A stretch of DNA of 64,000 nt from an uncultured Paracoccaceae bacterium. GTDB taxonomy: Bacteria > Pseudomonadota > Alphaproteobacteria > Rhodobacterales > Rhodobacteraceae. Within the stretch, counting starts at the first letter, position 1, and the number at the start of each line of letters is the position of its first letter. This document shows, one piece after another, positions 1-9,409 of the stretch. The stretch lies in NCBI GenBank assembly GCA_913043905.1, contig CAJWNQ010000003.1, positions 50,003 to 114,002 on the forward strand, given 5' to 3'. The position numbers and the translations under genes are program-made. A model generated the notes under the pieces. That model saw nothing but the letters and a program-made list of their open reading frames with translations. It was not told the DNA's origin and searched no databases.

Positions 1-1
1 A

Positions 2-166
2 AAATCTAATGATTATCGTAGTCTAAACATTTGGCTTAAAAATTCTGAAGCAGATGCACAGATAGCTGCTCAGCCTAAAGTCATGGTTCGCCCAATAATA
101 CTTGATAAGGGTAACTTTTACCTAGGATGGAATGATACAGTTCAAGAAGCTTTAGATCTAAAATAA
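2..166 (+). CDS. C-terminal fragment of an ArsC/Spx-like (arsenate reductase family) protein, truncated by window start
   Basis: Open frame 2 ending ...QPKVMVRPIILDKGNFYLGWNDTVQEALDLK*; resembles the ArsC-family C-terminus (RPI...G...). Confidence 0.45.
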   Translation, partial: KSNDYRSLNIWLKNSEADAQIAAQPKVMVRPIILDKGNFYLGWNDTVQEALDLK

Positions 167-242
167 TATTTTTAAATTTGATATGGAGTTAATTAAATAG
201 TTATTAGAATTACCAATCAAACAATATTTGAAAGGAAATTAA

Positions 243-1694
243 ATGTCATTTCTGGGTATTGATCTTGGAACATCTGGATTGCGTGCACTCCTAATAAGTG
301 CACAAGGCACACCAATTGGTTCTAGTGAGAGCCACTATAATGTATCGCAGCCAAATTCAGGGTGGTCTGAGCAAGATCCAGCAGATTGGATTGCTGCATT
401 AGAAAGTGTAATCAGTGAACTTAAAAACACCTACTCTGAATTTAATAATCTTATAGGAATAGGAGTTGCAGGCCATATGCATGGCGCAACACTTTTGGAT
501 TCATCTGGATCAGTTTTAAGACCTTGCATCTTATGGAATGATATTCGCGCCAAATCTCAAGCAAAGCACCTTGATGAGACTGAACGAGTGCGTTCTTTAT
601 CTGGTAATATTGTTTTTCCTGGATTTACTGCGCCAAAATTAGAATGGGTTCGTCAAAATGAACCTGATATATTCAATAAAATTTCCAAGGTTCTATTACC
701 TGCTTCCTATTTGAATTTTTATCTTACAGGAGATTATGTTGCTGACATGTCAGATAGTGCAGGAACATCTTGGTTAGATGTTGGTAAACGTAATTGGTCA
801 GATTACCTTCTGGATGTAAGTAATATGAGGTGTGATCAGATGCCAAGACTAGTTGAAGGCTCTGAAGCCGCGGGTGAGTTACGATTGGAAATTAAGTCAA
901 AATGGGGGCTTTCAGGAAAAATTATTGTTGCAGGTGGGGCAGGTGACAACGCGGCAGCTGCTTGTGGTATAGGCGCATTAAGAGAAGGTCAGGGTTTTGT
1001 ATCAATTGGTACATCTGGTGTTATTCTCTCGTCGAGAGATGGATATAAACCAGCGCCCGAAACTGCCGTCCATACATTTTGTCACGCTGTTCCAGGGCGT
1101 TGGTATCAAATGGGTGTTATGCTTTCTGCAACGGATAGTCTTAATTGGTTAGCGGGCATTACATCTAAAAGCCCTTCTGAATTAACTTCTTCTATTGGTG
1201 ATAAACTGCTTAAGCCTGGAAATGTGAGATTTTTGCCTTATCTTTCTGGAGAGAGAACGCCCCACAATGATGCTGATATTCAAGGAAGTATAACCGGTAT
1301 ATTTGCAAATACCTCGGTTGATGATTTAACACGTGGAGTGCTTGAAGGTGTAGCATTTGGCTTAAAAGACTGTTTTGATGCTTTATCTGCTACTAATACC
1401 AAGATGGACCAGTTAACTGCAATTGGCGGCGGGACAGCTTCACGCTATTGGATGCGGCTCTTGGCAACTATTCTTGGAACGCCACTTAACTTGCCCGAAG
1501 GTGGCGAGTTTGGAGCAGCGCTTGGTGCTGCTAGGCTTGGCATGGCGGCTTCAATAGACGAACCACTTGAGAAGATTATTATTCCACCAATTATTCGTGA
1601 AACAATTGATCCAGATACATCTATGCAATCAGTTTTTTATGAAGCTCACATGAAGTATAAAGCAGCCTATCCTGCTATAAAAAGTATCCAATAA
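243..1694 (+). CDS. xylB: Xylulokinase-type FGGY carbohydrate kinase
   Basis: N-term MSFLGIDLGTSGLRALL, GHMHGATLLD, GGAGDNAAAACGIG, SGERTPHNDADI: FGGY/XylB motifs. Confidence 0.88.
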   Translation: MSFLGIDLGTSGLRALLISAQGTPIGSSESHYNVSQPNSGWSEQDPADWIAALESVISELKNTYSEFNNLIGIGVAGHMHGATLLDSSGSVLRPCILWNDIRAKSQAKHLDETERVRSLSGNIVFPGFTAPKLEWVRQNEPDIFNKISKVLLPASYLNFYLTGDYVADMSDSAGTSWLDVGKRNWSDYLLDVSNMRCDQMPRLVEGSEAAGELRLEIKSKWGLSGKIIVAGGAGDNAAAACGIGALREGQGFVSIGTSGVILSSRDGYKPAPETAVHTFCHAVPGRWYQMGVMLSATDSLNWLAGITSKSPSELTSSIGDKLLKPGNVRFLPYLSGERTPHNDADIQGSITGIFANTSVDDLTRGVLEGVAFGLKDCFDALSATNTKMDQLTAIGGGTASRYWMRLLATILGTPLNLPEGGEFGAALGAARLGMAASIDEPLEKIIIPPIIRETIDPDTSMQSVFYEAHMKYKAAYPAIKSIQ

Positions 1695-2160
1695 TTAGTT
1701 TTAGTAGCCAATTATACAATAAATAATTTTTCTACAATTTTTTATTGCATAATTGAGCGTTCCCACACCTTGATAAATGTTTGCCGCTTAATTTATCTAA
1801 ATATGCCATCAAGGCAGGTTCTAGTATAATTGTTTGTTGCTCTGGCTTTAATAGTAAAGGTGGAAGTGTATAATCATTTTGGTTGGTAGGTTCTAATTGC
1901 GTTTTTAACAGATGTAACATGAAATTTTTTACATTTTCAACAAAGGCATTTAGACTTATATATTAAGACAAAGTGGCCTATTTGTTTGATGAATGATTAT
2001 TTTAGGCTAAATTGTCCCATTATTTATTTGTAACCTATTGATTAGATGTAGAGATATTTTTTTTAGTAAAAATGCATACTTCTATTTGATTTCTACATAT
2101 TTATTTGCAAGTATGTTTTTTTGTTATGGTATATTTAACGTTTTAAAGGGAGATTATTTT

Positions 2161-3705
2161 ATGTTTCATAAATTACTTTTGACTGCAGCTGCAATAGCTG
2201 CTTCAACAGTCACTGTTTCAGCTGAAACAATCCGATGGGCTCGTGCTGGAGACTCAATCACAATGGATCCACACGCCCAGAATGAGGGTGCTACGCATGC
2301 TTTAGCTCACCAGATATATGATACGTTACTTCAACGTGATATGTCGGGCTCTATTATCCCATCGTTAGCTCTAAATTGGGAGGCACTTGCAGATAACCCA
2401 AATATATGGAGGTTAAAACTTCGTGAAGGCGTAACATTTCATGATGGTTCAGCATTTGACTCAGAAGATGTTGTTTTTTCATTAAATCGAGCAATGGCTG
2501 ATGGTTCTGAAATGAAAGAGTTGTTATCATCTGTTAAAGATGTTCGTGCTTTTGATGCTCTTACCGTAGACATAGAGACCAATGGTGCAAATCCTCTGTT
2601 AGTAAATAATCTGACTAATATGTTTATGATGGACAAGGGATGGGCAACTGCAAATGATGTCTTAACTCCACATGATGTTGCAAAAAATGAAACAAACTTT
2701 GCTACAATGAATACAAATGGCACAGGAGCATTCGTACTTGTAAGCCGTTCTGTAGATGAAAAGACAGTTCTCACTGCAAACCCAAATTATTGGGGTAAAG
2801 ATATTTATCCAAATAAAGTAACTGATATTATCTACACACCGATCCAATCTGCTGCGACACGTGTTGCTGCTCTTTTATCAGGAGAGGTTGATATTATCCA
2901 AGATGTTCCGGTTCAGGATCTTAATCGTGTTTCAAGTACAGATGGCTTAGCAGTAGCAACTGCAGCACAAAATCGCGTGGTATTCTTTGGTTTAGACACA
3001 GTCGAAGGGCCTACAAGTAACTTAAAAGTGCGACAGGCTATGAATATTGCGATTAACCGTGATGCAATTAAAAAGATTGTAATGCGTGAGCAATCTGATC
3101 CAACTGGAGTTATTATGCCTCCGTTCGTTAATGGTTGGACAGAAGAATTAAATCAGTATCCTGATTACAACGTTGATGCAGCTAAGGCATTGATGTCGGA
3201 GGCAGGTTTTGCAAATGGTTTTGATATTACGCTCAATTGTCCAAATGATCGTTATGTAAATGACGAAGCAATATGTCAGGCCGCAGTTGGTATGATGGCT
3301 CGAATTGGTGTTAATGTAACACTTGACGCAAAGCCAAAGGCACAACATTTTCCAATAGCAAAAGGTGGAGACGCTGATTTCTATATGTTAGGATGGGGTG
3401 TTCCAACTTTTGATTCACATTATATTTTCAACTACTTAGTACATACACAAACTGACAAACGTGGTTCTTGGAATCCAACAGGATATTCAAATGCGGATGT
3501 GGATGCCATGATAGTAAGTTTAGAGTCAGAAACTAATCTTGCAGCACGTGATGCAACAATTGCAAAAATTTGGGCAGCTGTCCAAGATGCGCAAATGTAT
3601 CTTCCTATTCACAATCAGGTGCTGAATTGGGGTATGAAAAGCAATATTAACTTTGATGTGCAGCCGGAAGATCAGCCGCACTTTCAATTCTTAACCTTTA
3701 ACTAA
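2161..3705 (+). CDS. Peptide/oligopeptide ABC transporter substrate-binding protein (SBP_bac_5)
   Basis: Signal peptide MFHKLLLTAAAIAASTVTVSA; DPHAQNEG, WRLKLREGVTFHDGSAFDSEDVVFSL. Start moved to ATG 2161 from ORF start 2038. Confidence 0.9.
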   Translation: MFHKLLLTAAAIAASTVTVSAETIRWARAGDSITMDPHAQNEGATHALAHQIYDTLLQRDMSGSIIPSLALNWEALADNPNIWRLKLREGVTFHDGSAFDSEDVVFSLNRAMADGSEMKELLSSVKDVRAFDALTVDIETNGANPLLVNNLTNMFMMDKGWATANDVLTPHDVAKNETNFATMNTNGTGAFVLVSRSVDEKTVLTANPNYWGKDIYPNKVTDIIYTPIQSAATRVAALLSGEVDIIQDVPVQDLNRVSSTDGLAVATAAQNRVVFFGLDTVEGPTSNLKVRQAMNIAINRDAIKKIVMREQSDPTGVIMPPFVNGWTEELNQYPDYNVDAAKALMSEAGFANGFDITLNCPNDRYVNDEAICQAAVGMMARIGVNVTLDAKPKAQHFPIAKGGDADFYMLGWGVPTFDSHYIFNYLVHTQTDKRGSWNPTGYSNADVDAMIVSLESETNLAARDATIAKIWAAVQDAQMYLPIHNQVLNWGMKSNINFDVQPEDQPHFQFLTFN

Positions 3706-3713
3706 GATTTCCA

Positions 3714-3746
3714 AGTACTAGCCCATAAACTTTATGGGCTAGTACT
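3714..3746 (+). terminator. Perfect 16-bp inverted repeat between SBP and permease genes (attenuator/mRNA stabiliser)
   Basis: AGTACTAGCCCATAAA-C-TTTATGGGCTAGTACT, both arms exact complements; no strong T-tract after it. Confidence 0.6.
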
Positions 3747-3854
3747 ATATAAATAAATTTATTTTATTATTTAGATCCTGCACTTTGTGATTTTTGAACG
3801 GAAAATTTTTATTGTGTTATTTTATCCCTAAACCTTATATGTTGAGTTGACCTT

Positions 3855-4838
3855 ATGTTAATTATTATTTTGAGACGTTTGGGGCAATCTATTTTAGTAT
3901 TATTCCTTGTTGCTTTGATTTCCTTCCTTATTTTTCGTTTTGTAGGCAATCCGGTAGATAACCTAATGGGACAAGAGGCTACGCTAGCACAAAGAGCTGC
4001 TCTAGAAGAAGCATTAGGCTTAAATGATGCTTTATATAAACAATATTTTGACTTTGTTTGGCGAGCTATTCACTTTGATTTTGGAAATTCTTACCGTGGT
4101 GCTCTACCAGTTGCTGAACTTATTGCGAGTAGATTGCCAGCAACTTTAGAGTTAGCACTAACCTCTGCATTATTTGCGATGGTTTTTGGCGTAATTACTG
4201 GCATTTATACTGCCATTAAACGTGGTGGTTTTATTGCGAACCTAATTCTTTCCACTTCATTAATTGGGGTATCTTTGCCAACATTTTTAATTGGTGTTTT
4301 ACTAATATGGTTGTTTGCTGTTGAACTAAGATGGCTACCTTCTTTTGGAAGAGGTGAAGTTGTCACTTTAGGTTGGTGGACAACTGGGTTTTTAACGGTT
4401 TCTGGCCTTAAATCTCTTATCTTACCTAGTATTACACTAGGGCTCTATCAACTTACATTGATTATGCGACTAACTCGCTCTGAAATGCTTGAAGTTTTGC
4501 GCCAGGACTATGTCCGCTTTGCTAAAGCCCTAGGATTATCAAATAGGCAGGTGCATTTTAATCATGCTCTTCCAAATACGCTAGTACCGGTTATCACTAT
4601 TGCTGGCTTACAGCTTGGATCAATAGTTGCATTTGCAATTATTACTGAATCTGTTTTTCAATGGCCTGGAGTAGGATTGCTTTTTATTAATGCAGTTTAC
4701 TTTGTCGATATTCCAGTAATGAGTGCTTATCTGCTTTTAGTAGGTGTGTTGTTTGTATTTATCAATTTATTAGTTGACCTATTGTATTTGGCGATTGATC
4801 CACGATTGCGCGATAGTCAATTGAATGGGGAAGGGTGA
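3855..4838 (+). CDS. dppB: Peptide ABC transporter permease (DppB family)
   Basis: MLIIILRRLGQSILVLFLVALISFLIFR; EALGLND, LRQDYVRFAKALGL, HALPNTLVPVITI. Confidence 0.9.
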   Translation: MLIIILRRLGQSILVLFLVALISFLIFRFVGNPVDNLMGQEATLAQRAALEEALGLNDALYKQYFDFVWRAIHFDFGNSYRGALPVAELIASRLPATLELALTSALFAMVFGVITGIYTAIKRGGFIANLILSTSLIGVSLPTFLIGVLLIWLFAVELRWLPSFGRGEVVTLGWWTTGFLTVSGLKSLILPSITLGLYQLTLIMRLTRSEMLEVLRQDYVRFAKALGLSNRQVHFNHALPNTLVPVITIAGLQLGSIVAFAIITESVFQWPGVGLLFINAVYFVDIPVMSAYLLLVGVLFVFINLLVDLLYLAIDPRLRDSQLNGEG

Positions 4839-4842
4839 TATT

Positions 4843-5748
4843 ATGAACCGTTTTTTAGATTCTGATTTTTTTCATGATTTTTTACGCGCACCAGTTGCAC
4901 TTATTTCATTTTGTGTTGTTTTAATTTTAATCCTAAGTGCTGTTTTTGCTCAATTTATTGCTCCTACTAACCCCTTTGATCCAGCCAGCTTGGAATTAAT
5001 GAATGGTTTCACGCCACCTTTAGAAGCAAATATGTTTACTGGTGAGGTTTTTTTACTAGGTACCGATGATCAAGGTCGTGATTTATTTTCTGCTATACTT
5101 TATGGTCTTCGAATATCACTTTTTGTTGGGCTAATGGCAGTCACTTTGGCTATGGTTTTGGGCGTTATGCTTGGTCTTATAGCTGGATATGTTGGAGGTT
5201 GGCTTGATAATTTAATCATGCGGCTTGCTGATATACAAATGACATTTCCATCGATATTAATAGCAATGCTAATTTTTGGTGTTGCCCGAGGGCTATTGCC
5301 TCCTGAATTGCGATACGAAATGGCAATTACAGTACTAATCATATCAATAGGTTTATCTGAGTGGGTACCATTTGCGCGTACTGTACGTGGTTCAACTATG
5401 GTAGAAAAAGAAAAAGAATATATAGCTGCTGCTAGATTAATTGGTCTAAATCGTTGGCAAATCATGATCCGCCATATTCTTCCAAATGTATTGGGACCTG
5501 TATTAGTAATAGCAACGATCACGTTTGCATTAGCAATCATTGCAGAGGCAACACTATCTTTCCTTGGAGTGGGTGCCCCACGCACTGAACCAAGTTTAGG
5601 AACATTAATCCGTGTTGGTCAGGATTATTTATTTTCAGGTGAGTGGTGGATTTTACTTTTCCCTGCATTAACTTTGTTAGCTTTAGCATTAGCTGTGAAT
5701 CTCCTTGGAGATTGGTTGCGCGATACATTGAATCCGAGGCTTAAATAA
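4843..5748 (+). CDS. dppC: Peptide ABC transporter permease (DppC family)
   Basis: LLGTDDQGRDLFSAILYGLRISLFVG; EKEYIAAARLIGLNRWQIMIRHILPN. Overlaps end of preceding permease. Confidence 0.9.
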   Translation: MNRFLDSDFFHDFLRAPVALISFCVVLILILSAVFAQFIAPTNPFDPASLELMNGFTPPLEANMFTGEVFLLGTDDQGRDLFSAILYGLRISLFVGLMAVTLAMVLGVMLGLIAGYVGGWLDNLIMRLADIQMTFPSILIAMLIFGVARGLLPPELRYEMAITVLIISIGLSEWVPFARTVRGSTMVEKEKEYIAAARLIGLNRWQIMIRHILPNVLGPVLVIATITFALAIIAEATLSFLGVGAPRTEPSLGTLIRVGQDYLFSGEWWILLFPALTLLALALAVNLLGDWLRDTLNPRLK

Positions 5749-6707
5749 TGTCAGAAAATTTACTTGAAATTAAAAATATTGATGTCACGTTTAAAACGCG
5801 TCATGGGATCTTAAAAGCCATAGATAATTTGTCTTTAAGTGTAAATAAAGGTGAGATATTAGGTTTGGTTGGAGAATCTGGCGCGGGGAAATCTATGACT
5901 GGAGCTGCAATATTAGGTCTGATTGATCCACCAGGACGCTTATCTAGTGGTCAGATTTGGTATAAAGGCCAACGCATTGATCAAGCCCCAGAAACTATAC
6001 GTGGTCATGAAATTTCAATGATTTTTCAAGATCCTTTAGTTAGTCTTAATCCCTTACGTAGGATTGGTGATCAGTTAGTTGAGACGATATTAACTCACAT
6101 GCCCATCACGAAATATGAAGCTATAGAGCGGGCTCGTAAGGGATTAGAAGAGGTTGGTATTGATCCAGAACGTATTAATGCTTATCCTCATACTTTTTCT
6201 GGCGGTATGCGCCAACGGGTTGTCATTGCCTTAGCCTTGGCACCAGAACCAGCATTGATTATTGCTGATGAACCCACAACTGCTTTGGATGTTTCTGTTC
6301 AAGCGCAAATACTTGATTTATTAAAGCGACTTTGCCGTGAACGTGGAACTTCAATAATTTTGGTTACACATGATATGGGTGTGATTGCTGAGACAACTGA
6401 TAGGGTAGGAGTTCTTTATGCGGGAAGGCTAGCTGAAATTGGTGATACACGCGATATATTAACTAATCCTAAACATCCATATACTAAAGGTCTTGTTGCT
6501 TCTACGCCACGTATAGACGCCAGTTCGTTTGATAAAACACTTTATCAAATTTCTGGTTCAATGCCAAAGCTTGATGCCATGCCTTGTGGTTGTGCTTTTC
6601 ATCCGCGTTGCGAGTTTGTATTAGATAAATGTCGTTCTGATATCCCATCTATTATTGCTAACCGTGCAGCGTGCTGGCTTTTGGATAAAGAGGAATCTTT
6701 ACTATGA
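5748..6707 (+). CDS. dppD: Peptide ABC transporter ATP-binding protein (DppD/OppD)
   Basis: Walker A GESGAGKS, signature FSGGMRQR, Walker B LIIADEPTTALDV, C-terminal CGCAFHPRC. Confidence 0.92.
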   Translation: MSENLLEIKNIDVTFKTRHGILKAIDNLSLSVNKGEILGLVGESGAGKSMTGAAILGLIDPPGRLSSGQIWYKGQRIDQAPETIRGHEISMIFQDPLVSLNPLRRIGDQLVETILTHMPITKYEAIERARKGLEEVGIDPERINAYPHTFSGGMRQRVVIALALAPEPALIIADEPTTALDVSVQAQILDLLKRLCRERGTSIILVTHDMGVIAETTDRVGVLYAGRLAEIGDTRDILTNPKHPYTKGLVASTPRIDASSFDKTLYQISGSMPKLDAMPCGCAFHPRCEFVLDKCRSDIPSIIANRAACWLLDKEESLL

Positions 6708-7519
6708 GCTTTGTCGTAGCAAAAAATTTAACACGTAATTACGATTTATCTGATCCATTAATTGTACGTGCATTAACAATGCGCCCAAAACGTATATTAA
6801 CTGCAGTAGATGATGTAAATTTTTCGATTGAAAAAGGTACAACATATGCACTTGTTGGCGAGAGTGGCTCGGGAAAATCAACAATAGCGAAAATGGCAGT
6901 TGGATTATTAAAACCTTCTGTTGGAACGCTCATCGTGGATGGTAAAAACTTAAATGACCCAGCATTAGCACGCGAGGACCAATTAGCTCTTAGACGCCGC
7001 ATTCAAATGGTTTTTCAGTCTCCATATGCAAGCCTTAATCCGCGCTGGAGAGTTGGTGATATTATAGCTGAACCTATTAAAGCGTTTTGCTTAATAGATG
7101 GTATTAAAGCTCAATCTATGCGTGTTTCAGAACTTTTAGAGCAGGTTGGTCTTGCTCCAAGTGATGCTACTAAGTATCCGCATGAGTTTTCTGGAGGGCA
7201 ACGCCAACGTATTTCTATTGCAAGGGCTTTATCTTCTCAGCCTGAGGTAATTGTTTGTGACGAGCCTACGTCTGCTTTAGATGTTTCAGTTCAGGCACAG
7301 GTCCTAAACCTTCTCAAAGCGCTTCAAAAAGAGTATGCTCTAACATATTTATTTATAACTCACGATTTGGCTGTAGTTTCAACTATGGCAAATAAAATTG
7401 GAGTATTAAATAAAGGTAGGCTGGTTGAAGAGCAATCGCCAGCTGGACTGTTTTCCCGACCTCAGCAGGATTACACTAAAATGCTTTTAAACGCAGCCCC
7501 AAGTATAAATTTTGACTAA
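6704..7519 (+). CDS. dppF: Peptide ABC transporter ATP-binding protein (DppF/OppF)
   Basis: Walker A GESGSGKS, FSGGQRQR, VIVCDEPTSALDV; ATGA-type overlap with dppD. Confidence 0.92.
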   Translation: MSFVVAKNLTRNYDLSDPLIVRALTMRPKRILTAVDDVNFSIEKGTTYALVGESGSGKSTIAKMAVGLLKPSVGTLIVDGKNLNDPALAREDQLALRRRIQMVFQSPYASLNPRWRVGDIIAEPIKAFCLIDGIKAQSMRVSELLEQVGLAPSDATKYPHEFSGGQRQRISIARALSSQPEVIVCDEPTSALDVSVQAQVLNLLKALQKEYALTYLFITHDLAVVSTMANKIGVLNKGRLVEEQSPAGLFSRPQQDYTKMLLNAAPSINFD

Positions 7520-7543
7520 TTTTTAAGTGTGTATTAATTATAA

Positions 7544-8002
7544 TTAAATTGGTAGTTCGGTTGTATCTTTTATTTCATCCATTACGAAGCTTGCAGAAAT
7601 ATATGATAGGGGTACACGTTTTATTAATCGTTTATAAAAAGCATCGTATTCGTTTACGCCTTCAATTCGCACTCGGAGTATATAATCAAGATCACCTGAC
7701 ATCCTATAAGCACCAACAATTTCAGGTAATTCGCGTACGGCAGAATCAAATAATTTAAGCCATTCTTCATCATGTTGATTTGTGCGAACAATAACAAAAA
7801 CTGTGGTACCTAACCCAACTGCCTTTGGGTCAAGAATTGCTACTCGGCGCGCAATAACTCCACTAGCTTCAAGGTTTTTCATTCGCCTCCAGCACGCATT
7901 CCGAGATAAATTAACTAAATCTGCTAGAGCATCCACCCCAACACTTGCATTTCGTTGTAGTACTCGTAATATTTTACGATCTATTTCATCAATAATTTTC
8001 AT
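7544..8002 (-). CDS. Lrp/AsnC family transcriptional regulator
   Basis: MKIIDEIDRKILRVLQRNASVGVDALADLVNLSRNACWRRMKNLEASGVI; C-terminal RAM-like domain. Confidence 0.92.
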   Translation of the reverse strand: MKIIDEIDRKILRVLQRNASVGVDALADLVNLSRNACWRRMKNLEASGVIARRVAILDPKAVGLGTTVFVIVRTNQHDEEWLKLFDSAVRELPEIVGAYRMSGDLDYILRVRIEGVNEYDAFYKRLIKRVPLSYISASFVMDEIKDTTELPI

Positions 8003-8225
8003 TATAATATATTTTTTATCTTAAGTATTAGTGCTAATTTATAAACCTTATCATATTATTTTATTAAATATATAAGATAAATACTTTATGAAAATGAATG
8101 ATTATGTTTATGTGTCATTTAATGAAAATTGCTATTAAATGCTGAGTATCAGATTTTTTAAAATTAAATTTTTATATTTGATATTAATGTAATAAATTTG
8201 GTATATTATTATTAAGGAAACTTGA

Positions 8226-9110
8226 ATGATGAATTACTCTATTGATCTATCAATCAAACCAGAAATAAAAGCATTTTTTGATCCGATTACCAATACTATA
8301 AGTTATGTGATTGCAGACTTATTAAGCAATGCATGTGCAATCATAGATTCGGTCTTGGATATTGATTATGCTGCCGGGCGTATTTCCTACCAACATGCTA
8401 ATCTAATTATTGATTATATTACTTCCAAAAAGTTGAATGTTGAATGGATTATTGAGACGCATGTTCATGCTGATCATCTTTCTGCAGCGCCATACTTACA
8501 GGAAAAGCTTGGTGGAAAAATTGGCATTAGTGCAAAAATTATTGAGGTTCAGGATGTCTTTGGAAAGATATTCAATGAAGGCACTGATTTCCAACGTGAT
8601 GGCTCTCAATTTGATGCTTTGTTTGAAGATAATGATCAATATAGAATTGGAACATTAGAAGCATTTGTAATTGCAACTCCTGGTCATACACCGGCTTGCA
8701 TGGTTCACGTGATTGGGAATACGGCATTCGTAGGTGATACTTTGTTTATGCCTGATAGTGGGTCTGCACGAGCTGATTTCCCCGGTGGTGACGCTGGTGA
8801 ATTATATGATTCAATTCAAAAAATTCTCAGTTTACCGGAAGAATTAAGATTGTTCATGTGCCATGATTATGGGCCTGGTGGGCGTGATATCAAATGGGAA
8901 ACTTCTGTAAAGGATGAAAAAAATTATAATATTCATGTAGGATTTGGGCAAAGTAGAAGTGCATTCATTAAGCTCCGCAGTGAAAGGGATGCCACATTAA
9001 ATGTTCCAAAACTCATCATCCCAGCGCTTCAAGTAAATATGCGTGCTGGAGAAATTCCTTCTGATGATGAAGGCCACCCTGTTCTTAAAGTACCAATTAA
9101 TGGGCTTTGA
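8226..9110 (+). CDS. MBL-fold hydrolase (ETHE1 / beta-lactamase hydrolase-like, possible persulfide dioxygenase)
   Basis: ETHVHADHLSAAPYL, TPGHTPACMVHVIG, FVGDTLFMPDSGSARADFPGGDA, MCHDYGP. Confidence 0.85.
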   Translation: MMNYSIDLSIKPEIKAFFDPITNTISYVIADLLSNACAIIDSVLDIDYAAGRISYQHANLIIDYITSKKLNVEWIIETHVHADHLSAAPYLQEKLGGKIGISAKIIEVQDVFGKIFNEGTDFQRDGSQFDALFEDNDQYRIGTLEAFVIATPGHTPACMVHVIGNTAFVGDTLFMPDSGSARADFPGGDAGELYDSIQKILSLPEELRLFMCHDYGPGGRDIKWETSVKDEKNYNIHVGFGQSRSAFIKLRSERDATLNVPKLIIPALQVNMRAGEIPSDDEGHPVLKVPINGL

Positions 9111-9369
9111 TATAGTTTATTTTTATGTGTTCGCCGTAAATACCATCGATATAAATGCATTTGGAACGCCCAAAATTATTGATAATCGACTAAAGTTGAG
9201 TGGTGTTTAGTTCCAACTTTCAGACGTATAAGATTCAGCAATAGATGGTTTGAAAAATATTAGCTTATTAAAAGATTTAAGTGAGTGTAATTTCATTAGT
9301 CAATATTAAGCAAATCACTTCATAAACTTAACATAAGTTAAGAAAAAAATCTTTAATTAATTTAAGATT

Positions 9370-9405
9370 AAACAAGGAGCTGACATATTATTCAACTCCT
9401 TGTTT
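9370..9405 (-). terminator. Candidate terminator downstream of htpG
   Basis: AAACAAGGAG...CTCCTTGTTT 10-bp stem just past the htpG stop. Confidence 0.5.
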
Positions 9406-9409
9406 GGAT

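Noticed and set aside
1732-1920. 62-aa minus-strand ORF downstream of the sugar kinase
   Set aside because: No recognisable family, no clear ribosome-binding site and no operon context; could be real but not supported
5100-5585. 161-aa minus-strand ORF antisense to dppC
   Set aside because: Antisense shadow ORF with no family resemblance
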